NCBI RefSeq assembly: GCF_000429705.1
Contig: NZ_KE386941.1
Span: 620,001-684,000, forward strand
Length of the DNA: 64,000 nt
Direction: 5' to 3'
Source of the DNA: Alteribacter aurantiacus DSM 18675
Lineage (GTDB): Bacteria; Bacillota; Bacilli; Bacillales; Salisediminibacteriaceae
Below are positions 41,656-49,536 of the stretch, piece by piece. The stretch's first letter is position 1. Each line of letters begins with the position of its first letter. The notes under the pieces are model-generated. The model searched no databases. It saw nothing but the letters and a program-made list of their open reading frames with translations, and had not been told where the DNA came from. Both the position numbers and the translations under genes were made by a program.

Positions 41656-42711
41656 TTAAAACCATTGGTACCAGTTTGGTAAAACAAACTGGTTGAGCAA
41701 GATAATAGCTGTAAATACCACAATGGTTACGATAATCATAAATGCAATAACGAATTTTGCTCTAAAGTATGCGAAAAGCATGAACGTATTCTTTAAGTCT
41801 AGCATCGGACCGTACACGAGGAATCCGATCAAGGAAGCGGTCGTAAAGTTTTGGCCAAACGAAGCGGCTACGAAAGCATCTGCTTCTGAACATAATGATA
41901 ATAAGTAAGCAAAGCCCATCATGACCAGTACAGAAGAGTATTCTCCTGAGCCGATTGTTTGCAGTACTTGTCGATCGAGGAACGTTTGGAACAATGCAGC
42001 AATCAAAGCACCGAGAATTAAGTATTTTCCCATTAAGAAAAATTCGTCTACCGCATGATAAACCGTTTCTTTAACACGATTTAAAATACCTGGTTTTTTT
42101 GAATGTGTCTGATGATGATGGTGCTCATGAATGTCTTGTTGTTTAGCTCGAAGTTGATAACTGTTTTTGAAAATGAAGTATAACGCGCCCCCAATAATAA
42201 TGGAGAGAATGAAAGCCAACCCCATTCGCGATAAAAGAACCGGGTGGGTCCAGTCAGAACCGAATGCGAAGAACGTCGACATAAAGACAATCGGGTTCAA
42301 GATTGGAGCTGCCACTAGGAATACGACTCCGACGTGTAAAGGCATTCCTTTTTTTACGAGCCTTGCCACAACCGGAACGATGGCACATTCACATAATGGA
42401 AAGATGGCCCCAAGAATTGCTGCAGGAAATAAAGCGCCAAGGGCATTTTTAGGTAAATAACGTTTAATGGTTTCTTCAGATACATAGATTTGAATAAGGG
42501 CGGATACGAATACACCGAGGAGAATAAATGGAATCGCCTCTAAAACAATGCTAAGGAAGATCGTATTAACATTTACCCAAGCACTAGGTAAATCTTGTAT
42601 GTATTGTGTGTTGCTTAGTTGATCACTAAAAAGAAAGAGGAATAAAAATAAAAGCAAAAGCCCCATTCCGATTAAGTCTTTCCCCCATGATCTAGCTTGT
42701 TTTGGGTTCAT
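41656..42711 (-). CDS. UPF0718/DUF318 permease (YcgR-like) with His-rich loop
   Basis: A 351-residue protein with about nine hydrophobic segments in two related halves, each opening FVSALIQIYV/ALIAALFQTF. The permease signature is FPLCECAIVPVVARLVKKGM (about 105-125), matched in the second half by LCSEADAFVAASFG. The cytoplasmic linker DIHEHHHHQTHSKK (about 195-208) would bind transition metal. The conserved Cys-Glu-Cys and the histidine loop support metal transport, substrate unknown. GGAGAG precedes the ATG. First gene of the pair. Confidence 0.82.
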   Translation of the reverse strand: MNPKQARSWGKDLIGMGLLLLFLFLFLFSDQLSNTQYIQDLPSAWVNVNTIFLSIVLEAIPFILLGVFVSALIQIYVSEETIKRYLPKNALGALFPAAILGAIFPLCECAIVPVVARLVKKGMPLHVGVVFLVAAPILNPIVFMSTFFAFGSDWTHPVLLSRMGLAFILSIIIGGALYFIFKNSYQLRAKQQDIHEHHHHQTHSKKPGILNRVKETVYHAVDEFFLMGKYLILGALIAALFQTFLDRQVLQTIGSGEYSSVLVMMGFAYLLSLCSEADAFVAASFGQNFTTASLIGFLVYGPMLDLKNTFMLFAYFRAKFVIAFMIIVTIVVFTAIILLNQFVLPNWYQWF

Positions 42712-42850
42712 AGTCGACTCTCCTGTCCTATTATATGACTCGTTTTATTAATAATGAAAATAGTAGTAAAATAGACACTAAAAGTTATTCTATCAAAGCC
42801 TATTATAAAGGTAAATGGGGCGAATTAAATGTAATAGATATGAAACAAAG

Positions 42851-42898
42851 CGAGGGTGACGGATGAGGTTTACATTCTTCCTCACTCGCCACCCTCAC
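42851..42898 (-). terminator. Terminator of uppP
   Basis: GAGGGTGACGGATGAGG pairs with CCTCACTCGCCACCCTC (two non-Watson-Crick positions). On the minus strand the tail is CGCTTTGTTTC. Confidence 0.72.
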
Positions 42899-42912
42899 TA
42901 TATGATTCATTT

Positions 42913-43746
42913 TTATTCTACATCCATCACAGTTCCCGGATCTAAAAGGAAGAAGACTAGTGCCGCTACAACGAAACAATAGACCGCAAAGTAAACCAGT
43001 TTGCTTCGTTTGATAAATTCGATCAACCATACGATCCCGATCCATGAAAAGATAAACGTGATCACAAAGGATACGATAAGTGGAACTACACCAATTTGAT
43101 TAATAAATCCTGATGAAAGATCGTCAAGAGCAAGAACACTGGAGCCGAGAATGACTGGTATTGCCAATAAGAAGGAGTAACGCACCGCTGTTTCGCGTTT
43201 TAATCCAAGCAGTAAAGAAACGACTAACGTTGATCCTGATCTGGATATACCTGGAATGACAGCAAGGGTTTGTCCGAGACCGACAATAAAGGAATCGAGA
43301 AACGTCATATCTTTCTCAGTGCGATCCCCGTATTTATGAAAACGTTCGATAAAGATTAGTGCAAAGCCTGTTACAGTAAGAGCTCCTGCAATAAAGGCAG
43401 GTGTTTTAATAGAATCGGCCACGAAGTCAGAGAGAATATATCCAAGCCCGCCTGTAATAATGGTTGCAACGATAATATAAAGACCAAAGAAAAAGGAGAC
43501 TTTATTTTCTTCGGAACGGTTACTCAAATAGCCGATAAAACCTGTTATAACATTCCATAGATCTTTTCTAAAGAAAAGAATAACAGCGAGCACAGAAGCA
43601 ATGTGCAAGTAGATCTCAAATGCCAGCCCCGGGAACGTGTATCCAAACACTAGTTGGGTAATGACAATGTGGGCAGTGCTGGAAACCGGTAGAAATTCAG
43701 TAATCCCTTGAACAATACCAAAAATAATAGCTTCAATAATAGACAT
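42913..43746 (-). CDS. uppP: Undecaprenyl-diphosphate phosphatase UppP/BacA
   Basis: A 277-residue membrane phosphatase that recycles C55-PP to the C55-P carrier for cell-wall synthesis. The two inverted-repeat active-site motifs are present: GITEFLPVSSTAHI (residues about 14-27, with Glu) and PGISRSGSTLV (about 170-180, with Arg). About eight membrane helices. It confers bacitracin tolerance in other bacteria. GGAGGGAAG precedes ATG 43746. The gene is alone, with about 200 nt on either side. Confidence 0.95.
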   Translation of the reverse strand: MSIIEAIIFGIVQGITEFLPVSSTAHIVITQLVFGYTFPGLAFEIYLHIASVLAVILFFRKDLWNVITGFIGYLSNRSEENKVSFFFGLYIIVATIITGGLGYILSDFVADSIKTPAFIAGALTVTGFALIFIERFHKYGDRTEKDMTFLDSFIVGLGQTLAVIPGISRSGSTLVVSLLLGLKRETAVRYSFLLAIPVILGSSVLALDDLSSGFINQIGVVPLIVSFVITFIFSWIGIVWLIEFIKRSKLVYFAVYCFVVAALVFFLLDPGTVMDVE

Positions 43747-43999
43747 ACAAGACTTCCCTCCATGATTATATAAACACTGTTTTCTATTCTAGCAGAAACT
43801 TGTAGTTTTGCTTATGTTTTTTATGTGAAAGAACGATTTAAGTTTATGTACGAAGAAATCGGAACATGTCTATTTAAAAAATGACCTGAATTTAGCAATA
43901 AAAAGAATCTTTGAATATTGTGTGAAACAGGGAATGAATATTTCGTTATTAACTTTTTCAGGATATACTATAGAAAGTGAAAGAAAAGGGGGTATAGCA

Positions 44000-44665
44000 A
44001 TGAAAAAAAAGCATCTTTCAAGCATGTTGATTTTAACAGCTGCGATGCTCGTTGCTGCCTATGTTGTATATGAGCACCGTTCAGACAGAGCGGGCTATGA
44101 TCCTTTGGATGAATATTTAGAAACAGAAGGAATAGATGTCATTGAACGTGGTGAGGTCTCGGACCTGGATTCGAATGAGTTTGAGAGGGTTAACGAGACA
44201 GGTGTAAAGCCGGGCATGCTATTAAAGGATGTCTCATTACCTACGTGGGAAGATGATGAACGTGAGATAAGCGTTGCTGATTTTAGAGGAGAATACGTTG
44301 TATTGAACATATGGGCATCTTGGTGCAGGTATTGCAGAAAAGAAATGCCCGATTTCGTTCAATTCCAAGAAGATTATGGTGATGAGGGTGTTCAAGTAGT
44401 TGGAATCAATCGTACCTTCCAAGAAGGAAGCGAAGAGAATGTTGACAGGTTCATTGAAGAGTTTAATATTAACTTTCCGACTTTAATGGAATATTCCGAT
44501 CAATTAAGCTTGGATTATCAAGTCATTGCACTTCCATTAACGTATATCCTTGATCCTGATGGACGAATCATTACTAGAACGCAAGGGTATATGGATTACG
44601 ACATGCTCGAAGAATTTCTTGAAGAAGCAAAGTATCTTTATGAAGAAAGCGATGATACAGCTTGA
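44000..44665 (+). CDS. ResA/TlpA-like membrane-anchored thioredoxin
   Basis: A 221-residue thiol-disulphide oxidoreductase. A basic start and single hydrophobic anchor at residues 5-23 place it outside the membrane. An acidic linker (about 25-75) leads to a thioredoxin fold with LNIWASWCRYCRKEMPDF (active-site CRYC) and the cis-Pro turn in IALPLTYILD. The TlpA-specific insertion is FQEGSEENVDRFIEEF. It probably reduces apocytochrome c or a spore-coat thiol; no partner ccd gene is here. I start at ATG 44000 after AAGGGGG. Confidence 0.87.
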   Translation: MKKKHLSSMLILTAAMLVAAYVVYEHRSDRAGYDPLDEYLETEGIDVIERGEVSDLDSNEFERVNETGVKPGMLLKDVSLPTWEDDEREISVADFRGEYVVLNIWASWCRYCRKEMPDFVQFQEDYGDEGVQVVGINRTFQEGSEENVDRFIEEFNINFPTLMEYSDQLSLDYQVIALPLTYILDPDGRIITRTQGYMDYDMLEEFLEEAKYLYEESDDTA

Positions 44666-44678
44666 CTTCGTAACTTAA

Positions 44679-44727
44679 AAGAGGTTGGGGCAGAGTGTTT
44701 TAATAACACTCTGTCCCAACCTCTTAT
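44679..44727. terminator. 21-bp hairpin terminator of the GAGGTTGGG family
   Basis: AAGAGGTTGGGGCAGAGTGTT pairs with AACACTCTGTCCCAACCTCTT, loop TTAAT, with one G-U pair. It lies between the convergent thioredoxin and YqkF genes. Its GAGGTTGGG..CAG theme recalls the GGCTGGGACATA ends of the element at 54178. Confidence 0.88.
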
Positions 44728-45642
44728 TTATTCTCTATGCTTGTCGTATTGACTTTCCTTAGTAATCGTTTGAAGGAACTCAATCGTATCAGGCGATAGG
44801 TTATTCACTTGTGTGGCGAGTATATTCCCCTCAACCTGTGCTACCTCAGAAGCCCCAGGCACAGTACAAGCAACTGTTTGTGAACCTAATACATAGCGCA
44901 GTGCTAATTCATTTAAATTCATATGTTCTTCTTTTGCTACTTTTTCCAGCTTTTTTATCGTTTGTGTAAGTTCATCTCTATTATAATTGAGATAACCTTC
45001 ATCAGACAATTTTCGTTCATAGTCGTGCGCTAGTAACCCCTTGGCAACTGGACCTCGGGCGATCACTGATATTGTATGGTCATTTAACAATGAAAACAGC
45101 TCTTCTGGTCGCCTATCTAATAGGCTGTATTGCATCATTACGCTAACGATATTACTACGTGTAGCGTATTCTTTAATCACGTTTGGCCGAATAGAGGAAA
45201 TGCCATAGTAGCGAATGGTACCTTCTTTTACAAGGTCCTCGAATGCTTCGATGGTTTCATCAATTGGGTCATCTATAGTTCCTCCATGTAACTGATATAA
45301 ATCCAAGTAGTCAGTTTGAAGCCGCTTCAAGCTGTCCTTAACGGCATTTTTAAGGTGCTCTTTTGAAGGGTTCCATCTCCAACCATCAATGCCAGTTCCC
45401 CACTCGTTTCCTCCTTTAGAAGCAAGAATCACGTCTTGGCGCTTTCCTTTTAAAGCTTTTCCAACCGACTCTTCATTGGCACCGAATTCATAAAGATCAG
45501 CCGTATCAAAATAATTTACGCCTCGATCGATGGCTTCGTGAATGATCTTTTCATTTTCTAGTTGATTATTTGAAAGAGACATGCAACCAAACCCGATCTC
45601 TGTTGCATGTAAATCAGACGAACCAATTCTGTTTTTTTTCAA
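44728..45642 (-). CDS. yqkF: Aldo/keto reductase YqkF
   Basis: A 304-residue NADPH-dependent aldo/keto reductase. The catalytic tetrad can be placed in FDTADLYEFG (Asp and Tyr), ILASKGG (Lys) and YLDLYQLHGG (His). The cofactor site near the end is VPGASEVAQVEGN. B. subtilis YqkF (AKR11-type) is of the same length. The natural substrate is unknown. The start is a TTG at 45642, supported by AAGGAGG upstream and a protein starting KKNRIGSSDL. Its location next to the nudF-fur block is syntenic. Confidence 0.9.
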   Translation of the reverse strand: MKKNRIGSSDLHATEIGFGCMSLSNNQLENEKIIHEAIDRGVNYFDTADLYEFGANEESVGKALKGKRQDVILASKGGNEWGTGIDGWRWNPSKEHLKNAVKDSLKRLQTDYLDLYQLHGGTIDDPIDETIEAFEDLVKEGTIRYYGISSIRPNVIKEYATRSNIVSVMMQYSLLDRRPEELFSLLNDHTISVIARGPVAKGLLAHDYERKLSDEGYLNYNRDELTQTIKKLEKVAKEEHMNLNELALRYVLGSQTVACTVPGASEVAQVEGNILATQVNNLSPDTIEFLQTITKESQYDKHRE

Positions 45643-45770
45643 TGCTATTCCTCCTTAAAGTAGGGATCATGTATAGAATACCACAGGTCTTTTAAGCTAA
45701 AACATTGCCCTGTGGTAGGGTATGAAGATCTTAAAGTTTGAATACGTTTGTGGTAAGGGGAGGGAACGAC

Positions 45771-46862
45771 ATGCTATGTACAAAAAACGTAACAGTGACG
45801 AAGATCATAAATGAAACAAACGATATACAGACACTTACTGTTGATGGTGGTTGTGGGTCAGCCGTTTTGTATAAAGCGTACTTTCCTCGAGTGGAGCCGG
45901 GGGATAAGGTGAAGATTAATGTAACGGCTACTCAGCTTAACCTTGGCACAGGTGGGTTTGATTTTGTAATGAATGTGGAGGATCGTAAAAGTCATTCCAT
46001 TGGAGAGCAGAAGGGGCACATTATTAAAGGTCGATACTTGCCGATTCAACATAGCATGCTAACCGTTGAATCACCTGAACAACATCTGGAAGCTCCTTAT
46101 TTTAACCAAAAATTAAATCTAAATGGCAAACCGATTTTGCTATGTGAATTACATAGCATGCTCCCTGTTCTTTGGGGCCTGTTTGAGGAAAATGATAAAG
46201 AAGGTAACCTAATTGCCATTATTGACGATTCAGCTGCACTTGCTCTCCCTGTAAGCAACCATTTACAATCTTTAAAAACAAATAGCCGAATGGCAACAAT
46301 ATCGATAGGGCAAGCATTTGGTGGTGATTTTGAGGCAATTAATCTTGTAACTGCCCTACAATTTGTAATGAATATCGATCCAAAAGCAACCGTTGTTGTC
46401 ACTGTAGGGCCAGGAGGGGTAGGCACAGCAACTCGCTATGGATTCAGTGCAATAAGAATGGCAGAGTGGGCAAACATAATCGGAAAAGGAAACGGAAATC
46501 CCATATGGACACCAAGGTTATCTGAAGCAGATAAAAGAGAGCGTCACCTTGGCTTGTCTCATCATACAATGACCGCCCTCACTGAGTTTACGTACGCAAA
46601 GAGTGTTTTGACTCTTCCGGTTGGAGAACAAGCAGATCGGTATTTGATGGAGTCGGTGAAAAAGCTCGAACAGTTTTCACACGTTGAAGTTATTAAAGTG
46701 TGTGAGAACCTTATTAAAGAGTGGGTAGAACGGTCTTTATCAAATACTGGCCCGATTCACTCCATGGGCAGATCCTTCCAAGAAGATCCGTTATACTTTA
46801 GCGGTGTGGGAACGGCACTATATTATTTGTTTGAGTATGAGAAGAAGCGGGCTTTCCGTTAG
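45771..46862 (+). CDS. DUF3866 family protein
   Basis: A 363-residue cytoplasmic protein of the DUF3866 family. Landmarks include LNLGTGGFDFVMNVEDRKSH near residue 60, KGRYLPIQHSMLTVESPEQH, TISIGQAFGGDFEAINLVTA and the glycine-rich VTVGPGGVGTATRYGFS near residue 215. The glycine motif suggests nucleotide or phosphate binding, but no activity is known. ATG 45771 follows GGGGAGGG; a longer frame from 45738 lacks a site. It converges on mciZ, whose last 65 nt overlap it on the opposite strand. Confidence 0.85.
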   Translation: MLCTKNVTVTKIINETNDIQTLTVDGGCGSAVLYKAYFPRVEPGDKVKINVTATQLNLGTGGFDFVMNVEDRKSHSIGEQKGHIIKGRYLPIQHSMLTVESPEQHLEAPYFNQKLNLNGKPILLCELHSMLPVLWGLFEENDKEGNLIAIIDDSAALALPVSNHLQSLKTNSRMATISIGQAFGGDFEAINLVTALQFVMNIDPKATVVVTVGPGGVGTATRYGFSAIRMAEWANIIGKGNGNPIWTPRLSEADKRERHLGLSHHTMTALTEFTYAKSVLTLPVGEQADRYLMESVKKLEQFSHVEVIKVCENLIKEWVERSLSNTGPIHSMGRSFQEDPLYFSGVGTALYYLFEYEKKRAFR

Positions 46863-46974
46863 AGATCCATTGCTCTACCGTATCGTGTTGTGAAGCGAGC
46901 TTTTTTAAGTAAGCTTTTACTTGCCACACTTTTCCTGCTACAACAAACCCGTTATCTTTCAAGTATACGTGCAT
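46798..46974 (-). CDS. mciZ: MciZ, peptide inhibitor of FtsZ ring formation
   Basis: A 58-residue peptide. The first 42 residues, MHVYLKDNGFVVAGKVWQV then KAYLKKLASQHDTVEQWISN, align with the whole of B. subtilis MciZ (MKVHRMPKGVVLVGKAWEI..., ending VKDWISKP), sharing G-V-V-x-x-G-K-x-W and Q/D-WIS. MciZ caps the minus end of FtsZ filaments in the mother cell and blocks further Z-rings. AAGGAGA precedes ATG 46974. B. subtilis mciZ also sits beside nudF. The last 16 residues are an extra tail, antisense to the end of the DUF3866 gene. Confidence 0.85.
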   Translation of the reverse strand: MHVYLKDNGFVVAGKVWQVKAYLKKLASQHDTVEQWISNGKPASSHTQTNNIVPFPHR

Positions 46975-47073
46975 CGTTTATCTCTCCTTTTTTTGCCATG
47001 CTTTGTTTGGTATGCTTAACATTATGAAATGTTCTTGAAAAAGAGAACCGGTAAAAGAGAAGGAGTGTTACCT

Positions 47074-47610
47074 TTGACAGATCATTTAGAAGAAAAAACA
47101 ATAAATAAAAAAGAGATCTATAAAGGCAGAATTATTGATCTTAGTGTTCATAATGTAGCTTTGCCAAATGGAAAAGAGAGTAAACGGGAGATTATCAATC
47201 ATCCTGGAGCAGTAGCAGTCCTCGCTGTAACTAAAGAAAACAAGATTGTTCTCGTAAACCAATATCGGAAGGCACTAGAAAAGACGATAGCGGAAATACC
47301 AGCGGGTAAGCTGGAAACAGGCGAGGACCCTAGTCTTTGTGCTATTAGAGAATTGGAAGAAGAAACAGGATATCGTGCTCACTCCGTTAAAAAGATTGCT
47401 TCGTTTTATACTTCCCCAGGATTTGCCGATGAAATCGTTTATTTATTCGAAGCAGAGCATTTAAGTGAAGGAAAAGTTCAGACCGATGAAGATGAATTCG
47501 TTGAGTTGATTGAAGTAACAGTAGAAGAAGCTTTAGATATGATTAAATCAGAAGCGATCCACGACGCAAAAACGATCCTTGCTATTCAGCACTATCTTTT
47601 GAATCGGTAG
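47074..47610 (+). CDS. nudF: ADP-ribose pyrophosphatase (Nudix)
   Basis: A 178-residue Nudix hydrolase. The Nudix box is GKLETGEDPSLCAIRELEEE followed by TGY (G-x5-E-x7-R-E-L-x-E-E-x-G). The preceding NQYRKALEKTIAEIPAG is typical of ADP-ribose pyrophosphatases, which split ADP-ribose to AMP and ribose 5-phosphate. I use TTG 47074, 8 nt after AAGGAG; the ORF to 47029 includes that site. The gene order (yqkF, mciZ, nudF, spoIIM, fur) follows B. subtilis. Confidence 0.9.
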   Translation: MTDHLEEKTINKKEIYKGRIIDLSVHNVALPNGKESKREIINHPGAVAVLAVTKENKIVLVNQYRKALEKTIAEIPAGKLETGEDPSLCAIRELEEETGYRAHSVKKIASFYTSPGFADEIVYLFEAEHLSEGKVQTDEDEFVELIEVTVEEALDMIKSEAIHDAKTILAIQHYLLNR

Positions 47611-47695
47611 ATCAACTTCTAGAAAGCCGGTCATACCCTAGAGGATGAACCACTACTTTAGAGCAGATCGTCACTTTCTTCGCCCCTATAAACAT

Positions 47696-47725
47696 GTCAT
47701 AGATTATCAAGTAGATTCATAGAGT
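47696..47725 (+). promoter_or_regulatory. Candidate sigma-E promoter of spoIIM
   Basis: GTCATAG (47696-47702), 15 nt, CATAGAGT (47718-47725). The sigma-E pattern is KMATATT-N14-15-CATACAMT; the -10 differs at two positions. spoIIM is sigma-E controlled in B. subtilis. Confidence 0.55.
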
Positions 47726-47768
47726 AAGATTGAGTGAATCTTGATTGACTGTAAAGGGGCGAATAAAC

Positions 47769-48413
47769 ATGAACCGGATGAATCGCGGTTTGAAATGGGC
47801 AATCATGAACCACATTGAAGAAAACCGTTCCATTTACGTATTCTCTATCGTTCTTCTTATGATGGGGGTTATCTTTGGGGCGATTATTGTGAATAGTTTA
47901 AGCATCAGTCAGAAAACTGACCTGTACACATACTTGACGCAATTTTTCGGACAAGTTGAAAAAGGTGAAATGGCCTCTTCTGAAGATGCATTTATCCAAA
48001 CGTTGGCTCATTACAGCAAATATTTAGGATTAATGTGGTTTTTAGGACTGTCAGTGATTGGATTACCAATCATCTTGATTCTGCTCTTTTTAAAAGGATT
48101 AGTCATCGGTTTTACAGTCGGTTTCCTTGTGAGCCAAATGGGGTTTGATGGATTTGTTCTTGCTTTTGCAGCGATTTTTCCTCAAAATATGATTTTGGTT
48201 CCCGTTTTTATTATCGTGGCTACGGTTTCTATTTCTTTTTCTTTGAAAATATGCAGACAGATTATCCGAAAAGGGTATGAGCCGATCTTTCAACACTTTA
48301 CGGCATATTCACTTTTTCTACTCATCACAGGTGCAGTTATTACCGTCATGTCAGGGTATGAAGCTTACGTATCACCAATCCTGTTACGATCGGTAGTACA
48401 GTGGTTACCATAA
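47769..48413 (+). CDS. spoIIM: Stage II sporulation protein M
   Basis: A 214-residue membrane protein with about five hydrophobic helices (roughly 27-50, 85-115, 118-135, 145-165, 180-205). SpoIIM forms the DMP complex with SpoIID and SpoIIP and drives septal peptidoglycan remodelling during engulfment. Typical segments are HIEENRSIYVFSIVLLMMGV near the start and FLKGLVIGFTVGFLVSQMG. I start at ATG 47769 after AAAGGGG. The position between nudF and fur is conserved. Confidence 0.92.
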   Translation: MNRMNRGLKWAIMNHIEENRSIYVFSIVLLMMGVIFGAIIVNSLSISQKTDLYTYLTQFFGQVEKGEMASSEDAFIQTLAHYSKYLGLMWFLGLSVIGLPIILILLFLKGLVIGFTVGFLVSQMGFDGFVLAFAAIFPQNMILVPVFIIVATVSISFSLKICRQIIRKGYEPIFQHFTAYSLFLLITGAVITVMSGYEAYVSPILLRSVVQWLP

Positions 48414-48430
48414 TTGTATTAATTACTTTA

Positions 48431-48445
48431 TAATAATAATTATTG
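48431..48445. promoter_or_regulatory. Possible Fur/PerR-type box upstream of fur
   Basis: TAATAATAATTATTG matches 11 of the 14 fixed bases of TGATAATNATTATCA. It lies about 25 nt upstream of the -35 box of fur. The surroundings are very A/T-rich, which weakens the call. Confidence 0.4.
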
Positions 48446-48469
48446 TTTTGTGTTTGGAACAATTCTTAT

Positions 48470-48499
48470 TTGACACCTTTTTTTGCCCAAGAGTATAAT
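48470..48499 (+). promoter_or_regulatory. Sigma-A promoter of fur
   Basis: TTGACA (48470-48475), 18 nt, TATAAT (48494-48499). Both boxes match the consensus exactly. The fur ATG lies 35 nt downstream. Confidence 0.85.
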
Positions 48500-48534
48500 A
48501 GAGTTGGAAATGGCAGTTTAAAGGGGCGTTAAAT

Positions 48535-48996
48535 ATGGAGCAACGTATTGAACGAATTAAAAAGCAATTGCACTCCCAAAGCTATAAGCTGACACCGCAA
48601 CGGGAAGCAACCGTTAGGGTTCTGCTTGAACACGAAGAGGATCACCTCAGTGCGGAGAATGTATACCTGCTTGTAAAGGAAAAGTCCCCTGAAATTGGTC
48701 TGGCTACGGTGTATCGAACATTGGAATTACTGACTGAATTAAAAGTGGTGGACAAAATAAACTTTGGCGATGGTGTATCAAGGTATGACCTTAGAAAAGA
48801 AGGGGCAACCCACTTTCATCACCATCTTGTATGCATTGACTGTGGATCTGTTGATGAGATCCAAGAGGACCTCCTCGGGGATGTGGAGAAAATAGTTGAA
48901 CGCAGATGGAATTTCTTGATCAAGGATCACCGGTTGACATTTCACGGCATTTGTCATCGGTGCACGAATAATAAAGGAAATCAGGAAAACGAGTAA
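48535..48996 (+). CDS. fur: Fur-family metalloregulator
   Basis: A 153-residue Fur protein. The winged helix spans about residues 15-85 (LTPQREATVRVLLEHEEDHL and PEIGLATVYRTLELLTEL). The metal-binding and dimerisation half has HFHHHLVCIDCGSVDE (regulatory His cluster and first Cys pair) and GICHRCTNN (second Cys pair). Its position next to spoIIM and xerD matches B. subtilis fur (yqkL) rather than perR or zur. It represses iron-uptake genes with Fe(II). AAGGGGCG precedes the ATG. Confidence 0.92.
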   Translation: MEQRIERIKKQLHSQSYKLTPQREATVRVLLEHEEDHLSAENVYLLVKEKSPEIGLATVYRTLELLTELKVVDKINFGDGVSRYDLRKEGATHFHHHLVCIDCGSVDEIQEDLLGDVEKIVERRWNFLIKDHRLTFHGICHRCTNNKGNQENE

Positions 48997-49154
48997 ATGT
49001 TGAAGCAATGTGCTTGTTGCTCTTCCGATAGGGGAAGTTTAACTGGCCGTTGCTTTCTTCTTTTTGGACTTGAATAAGAGAAACAATAGAATACACTAAA
49101 ACAGGGACCACTCCCTAAAGAAGAACGTGAAAAAGCACATAAAAAGACGTCTTC

Positions 49155-49184
49155 TTGTCTAATACATAGTTAATTCAATATAAC
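49155..49184 (+). promoter_or_regulatory. Sigma-A-type promoter of yqzK-xerD
   Basis: TTGTCT (49155-49160), 18 nt, TATAAC (49179-49184). A small hairpin (CATCTGC...GCAGATG) lies in the leader at about 49241-49259. Confidence 0.55.
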
Positions 49185-49286
49185 CCGTATAAAAAGCTGT
49201 CCATACGGCATATTCTTTTAGTAGACAAATAGGCCGGAACATCTGCCTTTAGCAGATGCTAAAATTCGGACAGAGGGTGTGTTGGT

Positions 49287-49517
49287 ATGGCTTTTTTACG
49301 TTCATTATACGAAACGATGCTTGTGTTCGTTCTTTTTATGGGATGCACACTTGTTTTTTACTATGGTATCATGTGGGTGAGTGATGAGTATGACCGTTAT
49401 CATCGCTACGATGAGCCTAGTGGAAGGGCTGTTAAAGTCATTGGGCAAGTTCAGGAAGAATCCGTCTACCAAGAAGCACTTGAGCGGTTAAGGCTCTTTT
49501 ATCTCAATGGAGAATAA
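49287..49517 (+). CDS. yqzK: YqzK-like DUF4227 membrane protein
   Basis: A 76-residue protein with one N-terminal membrane helix (about residues 8-30) and a soluble acidic end (QEESVYQEALERLRLFYLNG). Length, the motif YDRYHRYDEPSGRAVKV and location between fur and xerD match YqzK/DUF4227. Function unknown. CAGAGGGTG lies before the ATG. It ends 19 nt before the xerD TTG, so the two are one unit. Confidence 0.87.
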   Translation: MAFLRSLYETMLVFVLFMGCTLVFYYGIMWVSDEYDRYHRYDEPSGRAVKVIGQVQEESVYQEALERLRLFYLNGE

Positions 49518-49536
49518 AAGAAGAGGGGGGAACGCT

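Noticed and set aside
42735..42760. A Zur/Fur-like A/T-rich palindrome (TTTTATTAATAATGA) before the YcgR-like permease
   Set aside because: It matches the Fur-type box at only about 10 of 14 positions in very A/T-rich DNA; too weak to call an operator.
48920..49111. A 63-codon reverse ORF after fur
   Set aside because: It overlaps the end of fur in antisense, lacks a spaced ribosome binding site and has no family likeness.
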